The position numbers were made by a program, and so were the translations under genes. A stretch of DNA of 8,580 bases from Pseudomonadota bacterium (lineage in GTDB: Bacteria > Pseudomonadota > Gammaproteobacteria > Burkholderiales > Burkholderiaceae): contig JAEZQX010000503.1 in NCBI GenBank assembly GCA_023441105.1, forward strand, positions 1 to 8,580, read 5' to 3'. A model generated the notes under the pieces. That model saw only the letters and a program-made list of their open reading frames with translations, had not been told where the DNA came from and ran no database searches. Shown here piece after piece: positions 4,677 to 8,580 of this stretch (its first letter is position 1; each line of letters begins with the position of its first letter).

Positions 4677-7214
4677 CTAACCGAGTGCCCACCAGCCGGG
4701 CAGCAGCCGCCGGACTTCGGCGCGTCCGAAGCGGTCGTCGATCAGGTACAGCACGCCGCGATCCTCCGGCGTCCGGATCACCCGTCCCGCCGCCTGCACC
4801 ACCTTCTGCAAGCCGGGATAGAGGTAGGCATAGTCGTAGCCGCGACCGAAGCAGGCCTGCATGCGCCGCCGCATTTCTTCGTTGACCGGATTGACCTGTG
4901 GCAGGCCGAGCGTGGCGACAAAGGCACCCAGCAGGCGATCCCCCGGCAGGTCGATGGCCTCGCCGAACGCGCCGCCGAGCACCGCGAAGCCGACCTCGCG
5001 GCCACCCGGCTCGAAGCGCGCCAGGAATTCGCCCTGCTCGGCCTCCTGCATGCCCCGCACCTGCCGGCGCAAGACGATGTCCGGATCGCGCGCCGCGACC
5101 TCGTCGGCGACCGCCTGCAGGTAGTCGAAGCTGCTGAAGAAGGCGAGGTAGTTGCCCGGCTCGCGGCGGTACTGGGCGGCGACCAGCTGCGCGATCGGCA
5201 CGACCGACGCGGCGCGGTCGCGAAAGCGCGTCGATACCTGCCGCACGACACGCACCGCCAGCTGGCTCGCCGCGAACGGCGACGGCACATCGAGCCAGCT
5301 GGACTCCCTGGGCAGGCCGAGCATGTCCGACTGGAACTGGCGCGGCCCCAGCGTTGCGGAGAACAGCACGCTCGCGGCGGCAAGCGAGAGCCGCGGCCCG
5401 AGGAACGGCGCCGGCACGACATTGCGCAGGCACAGCGTCGATCCACACGCCGAGCGACCGACACCATCGAAACGGGTGATGTCGAACAGCGAATGCTCGC
5501 CGAAGCTTTCCGCCAGGCGCAGGAAATGCAGCAGGTCGAAGTGGAACTGCAGCAACTCGCCGTCCGGCGTGGGCGGTCCGTCCGCCAGCAGCTCGCCAAG
5601 GGCCGCGCTGGCCTGCTGCAGGGCTGTGACGAAGGGTCGCGGCAGGCTCGCACAGGCCTGGTACGAGGGGTCGTCCTCGCCGTGCAGCCGGTTCCAGGCG
5701 CGCTCGAGGGCCGACAGCGGCCGGCGCAGGATCGCCGGCGCCGACCGGCGCAGGGCACGAAGCCGGCGCTGGTCGAGCGCCGCGGTGTACATGCTGCGGG
5801 CGCGGTCGATCAGGTTGTGCGCCTCGTCGGCCAGCAGCGCCACCCGCCACTGGTTGGCGAGCGTCATTCCATGCAGCAGTGCGTTCGAATCGAAGTAGTA
5901 GTTGTAGTCGCCGACCACCACGTCGGACCAGCGCGCCAGGTCCTGGCCGAGGTAGTACGGGCAGATGCCGTGCGCCAGCGCGAGCGCCCGGAGCGTCTGC
6001 CGGTCGAGGATCTCCGGAGGTCCACCAGGCGCCCCCCCTGCCGCCAGCAACGCCTGCCGGCGAGCGGCGGGCAGGCGATCGTGGAACCCCTTGGCGAGCG
6101 GGCAGGAGTCGCCGTGGCAGGCCTTGTCCGGATGCTCGCAGGTCTTGTCGCGGGCGGCGAGCTCGAGGATCCGCAGCGGCAGCCTGGTCGGCGAGGCATC
6201 GGCGATCCGGCGCAAGGCGGCGAGCGCCAGCTGGCGACCCGGGGTCTTGGCACACAGGAAGAAAATCTTGTCGATGCCGGCGACCGGCGCCGCCTTGAGC
6301 ATCGGGAACAGCGTGCCGATGGTCTTGCCGATGCCGGTAGGTGCCTGGGCTATCAGGCACCGGCCCCGGATCGCCGCCCGGTAGACCGATTCGGCGAGCA
6401 GGCGCTGGCCCGGCCGGAACTCGGGATGGACGAACCGCAGCTCGCGCAGCGTCGCATCCCGCCGACCACGATGGGCGAGCTCGCAGCGCGCCCATTCGAG
6501 AAAGGTGCGGCACTGGGCATCGAAGAACCGTTCCAGCTCCCCGGCACTGAAGTGCTCGACCAGGACCGTCTCCTCCCGGCTCGCCACGTCGAAGTAGACC
6601 AGCGCGACGTTCAGGCCCTCGAGCGACAGCTTGCTGCACATGAGCCAGCCGTACATCCTGGCTTGCGCCCAATGCAGGTGCCGGTGGTTGGCCGGCATGG
6701 CGGCAAGATCCCCGCGATAGGTCTTGATCTCCTCGAGCTGCTGCAGCACCGGGTCGTAGCCATCCGCCCTGCCCCGCACGCGCAACGGACCGAAGCTGCC
6801 GCTGAGGCTGACTTCGGTCTGGTAGTGCGCGGGCCGGCGCGAGGCAACCAGCTGATGGCCGGCGATGCCCTCCTGGGCGCTGGGCGCGGGGGTGAAGCGC
6901 AGGTCCAGGTCGCCCTGGCGCGCCGTGAATTCGCACAGGCTGCGCACGGCGACGACGTACTGGTCCGGCGCGGCGTCCGAGCGCACGGGCTCTTCGCGCC
7001 CGGCCTCTCCGCGCCCGGCCTCTCCGCGCACGGCCTCGGCGCGCCCGGCCTCAGCGCGCACGGCCTCGGCGCGCAGTGCCTCCTGGCGTGGCGCCATCGG
7101 GTCGGACGAATCCTCGGCCGGCGAATCCTTCTGGGATGGCGGCGTGGCGCGAGCTGCCTGCGGCAGGATCGCGGCATCGGCCGCCTCGGCCACTGCTGTA
7201 TGCATGAACAGCAT
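4677..7214 (-). CDS. XPD/DinG-type Fe-S helicase with N-terminal PD-(D/E)XK nuclease domain
   Basis: This encodes an 845-residue superfamily 2 helicase of the Rad3/XPD/DinG group, predicted to unwind DNA in repair. Residues about 85-245 resemble a RecB/Cas4-like nuclease core: H120, D151 in GRADG, E162 and K164 in EEIKTY, and Q184/Y188 in QARMY. The helicase follows: RPGQ near 267-270, Walker A APTGIGKT 291-298, DEAH 463-466, SAT 619-621, motif IV near 689-703, motif V GEAID near 751-755 and motif VI QAAGRVIR 807-814. Cysteines 359, 366, 371 and 418 fit an XPD-type iron-sulfur cluster. Residues 1-84 are low-complexity, with five-residue repeats at about 45-79. No Shine-Dalgarno sequence marks the ATG at 7214; ATG at codon 4 or 40, or a GTG near codon 77, are alternatives, so the true start is uncertain. 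It is transcribed away from the Bug gene and towards ugpC. The helicase role is secure; nuclease activity is inferred from motifs. Confidence 0.85.
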   Translation of the reverse strand: MLFMHTAVAEAADAAILPQAARATPPSQKDSPAEDSSDPMAPRQEALRAEAVRAEAGRAEAVRGEAGRGEAGREEPVRSDAAPDQYVVAVRSLCEFTARQGDLDLRFTPAPSAQEGIAGHQLVASRRPAHYQTEVSLSGSFGPLRVRGRADGYDPVLQQLEEIKTYRGDLAAMPANHRHLHWAQARMYGWLMCSKLSLEGLNVALVYFDVASREETVLVEHFSAGELERFFDAQCRTFLEWARCELAHRGRRDATLRELRFVHPEFRPGQRLLAESVYRAAIRGRCLIAQAPTGIGKTIGTLFPMLKAAPVAGIDKIFFLCAKTPGRQLALAALRRIADASPTRLPLRILELAARDKTCEHPDKACHGDSCPLAKGFHDRLPAARRQALLAAGGAPGGPPEILDRQTLRALALAHGICPYYLGQDLARWSDVVVGDYNYYFDSNALLHGMTLANQWRVALLADEAHNLIDRARSMYTAALDQRRLRALRRSAPAILRRPLSALERAWNRLHGEDDPSYQACASLPRPFVTALQQASAALGELLADGPPTPDGELLQFHFDLLHFLRLAESFGEHSLFDITRFDGVGRSACGSTLCLRNVVPAPFLGPRLSLAAASVLFSATLGPRQFQSDMLGLPRESSWLDVPSPFAASQLAVRVVRQVSTRFRDRAASVVPIAQLVAAQYRREPGNYLAFFSSFDYLQAVADEVAARDPDIVLRRQVRGMQEAEQGEFLARFEPGGREVGFAVLGGAFGEAIDLPGDRLLGAFVATLGLPQVNPVNEEMRRRMQACFGRGYDYAYLYPGLQKVVQAAGRVIRTPEDRGVLYLIDDRFGRAEVRRLLPGWWALG
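6981..7085. repeat. 15-bp tandem repeat (7 units) in helicase N-terminus
   Basis: Seven consecutive 15-bp units with consensus GCGCVCGGCCTCNSC on the plus strand. Units two and three are identical (6996-7010 and 7011-7025), units four and six are identical (7026-7040 and 7056-7070), and the end units are more diverged. Read on the minus strand, each unit encodes five residues of the type EA(V/G)R(A/G), giving residues about 45-79 of the helicase protein. Unit length is a multiple of three, so copy-number change would keep the frame. It lies before the conserved nuclease domain. Confidence 0.85.
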
Positions 7215-7313
7215 GTTAGCAGCGGCCGAAGCCGCTCCGGAACCGGGTCGAAGCGCGACCGGCCGGAGTTGGATATAGTCGGGTCATTCCAACAACGAGA
7301 CGGAGACCCTGAC
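7215..7313. promoter_or_regulatory. Divergent promoter region, helicase / Bug receptor
   Basis: The 99 bp between the divergent starts should carry promoters for both genes. A -10-like TATAGT at 7274-7279 (five of six to consensus) would serve the Bug gene, leaving a leader of roughly 28 nt, but no good -35 is visible at 16-18 bp. On the other strand the same stretch reads CTATATCC, a possible overlapping -10 for the helicase. Two dyads lie nearby: AGCGGC/GCCGCT (7221-7226/7231-7236), and an imperfect one, CCGGGTCG at 7243-7250 with CGACCGG at 7256-7262. Either could bind a regulator; this is inference. Confidence 0.4.
7302..7306 (+). promoter_or_regulatory. Ribosome binding site of the Bug gene
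   Basis: GGAGA, 7 nt before the ATG at 7314. It fixes the start of the receptor directly ahead of a classical Sec signal peptide and rules out the very long in-frame upstream extension. Confidence 0.8.
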
Positions 7314-8270
7314 ATGAAGACGAGCGCGATCAAGCAGTTGGCGGTGGCAGGCATTGCGGCCAGCCTCCTGTCCGGAGCTGCCTGGGCGGCCTTCCCGGAC
7401 AAGAACATCCAGTACATCATCCCCTTCACGCCGGGCGGCGAGTCGGACTACGTGGCGAGGATGCAGGCGGAGGTATTCCGCAAGAAGCACGACCATTCGA
7501 TGGTGGTGCAGAACCGGCCCGGCGCCGGCGGCGGCCTGGTGTGGGCACAGCTGAATTCTCTGCCGGCGGACGGCCACACCATCGTCGGCATCAACCTGCC
7601 GCACGTCGTGCTGCAGCCGCTCGAAGGCAACGTGCAATACAAGACCGAGGACCTGACACCGGTCTACTTCTACCACTTCACGGCCGATGCCATCGTGGTG
7701 CCGTTGTCCAGCCCATTCAAGACCTACCAGGACATGGTGTCCGCGGCCAAGGCCAAGCCGGGATCGCTCAACTTTGCCGGCTCCGGCAGCTTCTCGGCCA
7801 ACCACATGGCTCATGAACGGCTCAACAAGCTGGCCGGCATCAAGTCGACCTACGTGCCGTTCAAGGGCACCGGCGATCTCCTCGCCTCGGTGTTGGGCGG
7901 CCACGTCGACGCCGCCATGACCTACCTGCCCTTCGCCATCCAGCAGAAGAGCCAGACCCGGATGCTGGCGGTCGCCTCGCCGAAGCGGCATCCCCAGTTC
8001 CCGGACGTGCCGACCTTCAAGGAGGTGGGCCTCGACTGGGTGGACGGCGCATACCGCGGCGTGGCGGTACCGAAGTCGACGCCGAAGGAAGTGCAGAAGC
8101 AGGTTTCCGACCTGATGGCCGAGCTCAACGGCGATTCCGACTCGCGCAAGAAGCTGGCCGATGCCGGCTTCGACCTGGTCGACGTGTCCGTCGACCAGAT
8201 GCCGGCCTTCATGGCCGAGCGCACCAAGGGTTACCTGCAGGACGCCAAGGACGCAGGGCTGATCAAATAG
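7314..8270 (+). CDS. Bug/TctC-family tripartite tricarboxylate transporter receptor
   Basis: This encodes a 318-residue periplasmic solute receptor of the Bug (Bordetella uptake gene) family, typical of Burkholderiales, where it binds carboxylates, amino acids or aromatic acids for TTT transporters. Residues 1-25 form a Sec signal peptide ending AWA, followed by the mature start AFPDKNIQYIIPF. Family landmarks are the ligand-loop motif TPGGESDYVAR at 39-49, NRPGAGG at 67-73, the NFAGSGS segment near 153-159, YVPFKGTGD at 180-188 with GGHVDAA at 195-201, and FPDVPTFKEVGL at 229-240. The length is normal. The frame is open for 880 codons upstream, but that part is antisense to the helicase. No tctA/tctB membrane genes are visible, so it is an orphan receptor, which is common in this order. 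The neighbouring aromatic hydroxylase hints at an aromatic acid ligand, but weakly. Confidence 0.92.
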   Translation: MKTSAIKQLAVAGIAASLLSGAAWAAFPDKNIQYIIPFTPGGESDYVARMQAEVFRKKHDHSMVVQNRPGAGGGLVWAQLNSLPADGHTIVGINLPHVVLQPLEGNVQYKTEDLTPVYFYHFTADAIVVPLSSPFKTYQDMVSAAKAKPGSLNFAGSGSFSANHMAHERLNKLAGIKSTYVPFKGTGDLLASVLGGHVDAAMTYLPFAIQQKSQTRMLAVASPKRHPQFPDVPTFKEVGLDWVDGAYRGVAVPKSTPKEVQKQVSDLMAELNGDSDSRKKLADAGFDLVDVSVDQMPAFMAERTKGYLQDAKDAGLIK

Positions 8271-8288
8271 AAGCCCGCCCCGGCGCGT

Positions 8289-8580
8289 TCAGACCAGGCA
8301 GTTCTCGGCGCGCCAGCCGTAGATCCATTCGAGCGCATCGTAGAAGCGCTCCGGCGTGCGGCCTTCCCACAGGCTGTTGCGCACCAGCCGCTCCACGCCC
8401 CTGGCGTGGTAGATGCGTCCCATCTCGCGCGTTGACAGCACCATCCGCGCGGTGCGGGTGACGCGCGAGCGCTGGTAGTGATCGAAGGCCCGCACCAGGT
8501 CGCCGTCGTTCGCCGCCACCGCGGCGCCCAGGGTGACCGCATCCTCGAGGGCCATGCAGGCGCCTTGCGCGAGATACTGC
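8289..8580 (-). CDS. FAD-dependent aromatic monooxygenase, C-terminal part (3-hydroxybenzoate 6-hydroxylase-like)
   Basis: This is the last 96 codons plus stop (TGA at 8291-8289) of a gene whose start lies beyond the right edge. The visible protein begins QYLAQGACMALEDAVTLG, the conserved C-terminal FAD-contact segment of group A flavoprotein hydroxylases (salicylate or hydroxybenzoate hydroxylase family). It continues with HYQRSRVTRTARMV, then WEGRTPERFYDALEWIYGW, and ends AENCLV. That tail resembles my recollection of 3-hydroxybenzoate 6-hydroxylases, which make gentisate from 3-hydroxybenzoate using NADH and oxygen. Other salicylate hydroxylase-like enzymes cannot be excluded without the N-terminal two thirds. 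The ATG at 8555 is internal, since the family motif continues upstream of it. It converges with the Bug gene, leaving only 18 bp between stops. Confidence 0.8.
   Translation of the reverse strand, partial: QYLAQGACMALEDAVTLGAAVAANDGDLVRAFDHYQRSRVTRTARMVLSTREMGRIYHARGVERLVRNSLWEGRTPERFYDALEWIYGWRAENCLV

Noticed and set aside
4645..6936. A 1123-residue frame running from inside the helicase gene into ugpC, as if a fusion protein.
   Set aside because: The part over the helicase is an alternative-frame shadow; the standard UgpC N-terminus begins at the ATG at 4644.
6981..7085. The 15-bp tandem repeats considered as a CRISPR array or iteron origin.
   Set aside because: Units are contiguous without spacers, are in frame with the helicase, and no replication or cas gene is nearby.
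4677..7214. The Cas4-like domain considered as part of a CRISPR adaptation or DinG-type (type IV) CRISPR system.
   Set aside because: No cas genes, repeats or spacers are present, and the protein resembles a stand-alone helicase family with a built-in nuclease domain.
4674..7313. An 880-codon plus-strand open frame, continuous with the Bug gene and antisense to the helicase, suggesting a giant 1198-residue protein.
   Set aside because: The translated part is rich in Arg, Gln and Ala with no domain, while the opposite strand carries a motif-complete helicase. The Bug gene has its own ribosome site and signal peptide at 7314. GC-rich codon use explains the absence of stops.

Overview
This 8.6 kb, GC-rich window (about two-thirds GC by eye) looks like chromosome of a betaproteobacterium of the order Burkholderiales. 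The main pointers are a Bug/TctC-type tripartite tricarboxylate receptor, a UgpB/A/E/C-type ABC importer, a flavin-dependent aromatic hydroxylase and REP-like GC hairpins. The genus cannot be fixed from the sequence alone.

Layout. Positions 1-308 hold no gene: they are a mosaic of GC-rich inverted repeats, namely a 60-bp direct repeat present twice, a 28-bp perfect palindrome and three more hairpins. Positions 309-4644 hold a complete CUT1 ABC importer on the minus strand. Transcription order is ATPase (ugpC-like, 4644-3565), binding protein (ugpB-like, 3458-2073), permease (ugpA-like, 2035-1145) and permease (ugpE-like, 1148-309), the last two overlapping by 4 bp. Upstream on the same strand, only 32 bp from ugpC, lies a large gene (7214-4677) for an XPD/DinG-type iron-sulfur helicase fused to an N-terminal RecB/Cas4-like PD-(D/E)XK nuclease domain. 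A 99-bp divergent intergenic region separates it from a periplasmic Bug receptor on the plus strand (7314-8270). Converging on the Bug gene is the 3' end of a flavoprotein monooxygenase (8289 to the window edge), resembling 3-hydroxybenzoate 6-hydroxylases.

How the genes work together. The four Ugp-like proteins form one importer: a Tat-exported binding protein, two six-helix permeases and a MalK-type ATPase. The helicase-nuclease is a DNA-processing enzyme with no evident link to transport. Its position ahead of ugpC may only reflect co-transcription or chance. The Bug receptor has no TctA/TctB membrane partner in the window; its neighbour suggests, but does not show, a role in aromatic or organic acid use.

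The window is mostly ordinary housekeeping and accessory metabolism. The parts most worth a second look are the nuclease-helicase fusion with its N-terminal 15-bp tandem repeat, and the REP-like hairpin cluster at the left edge.
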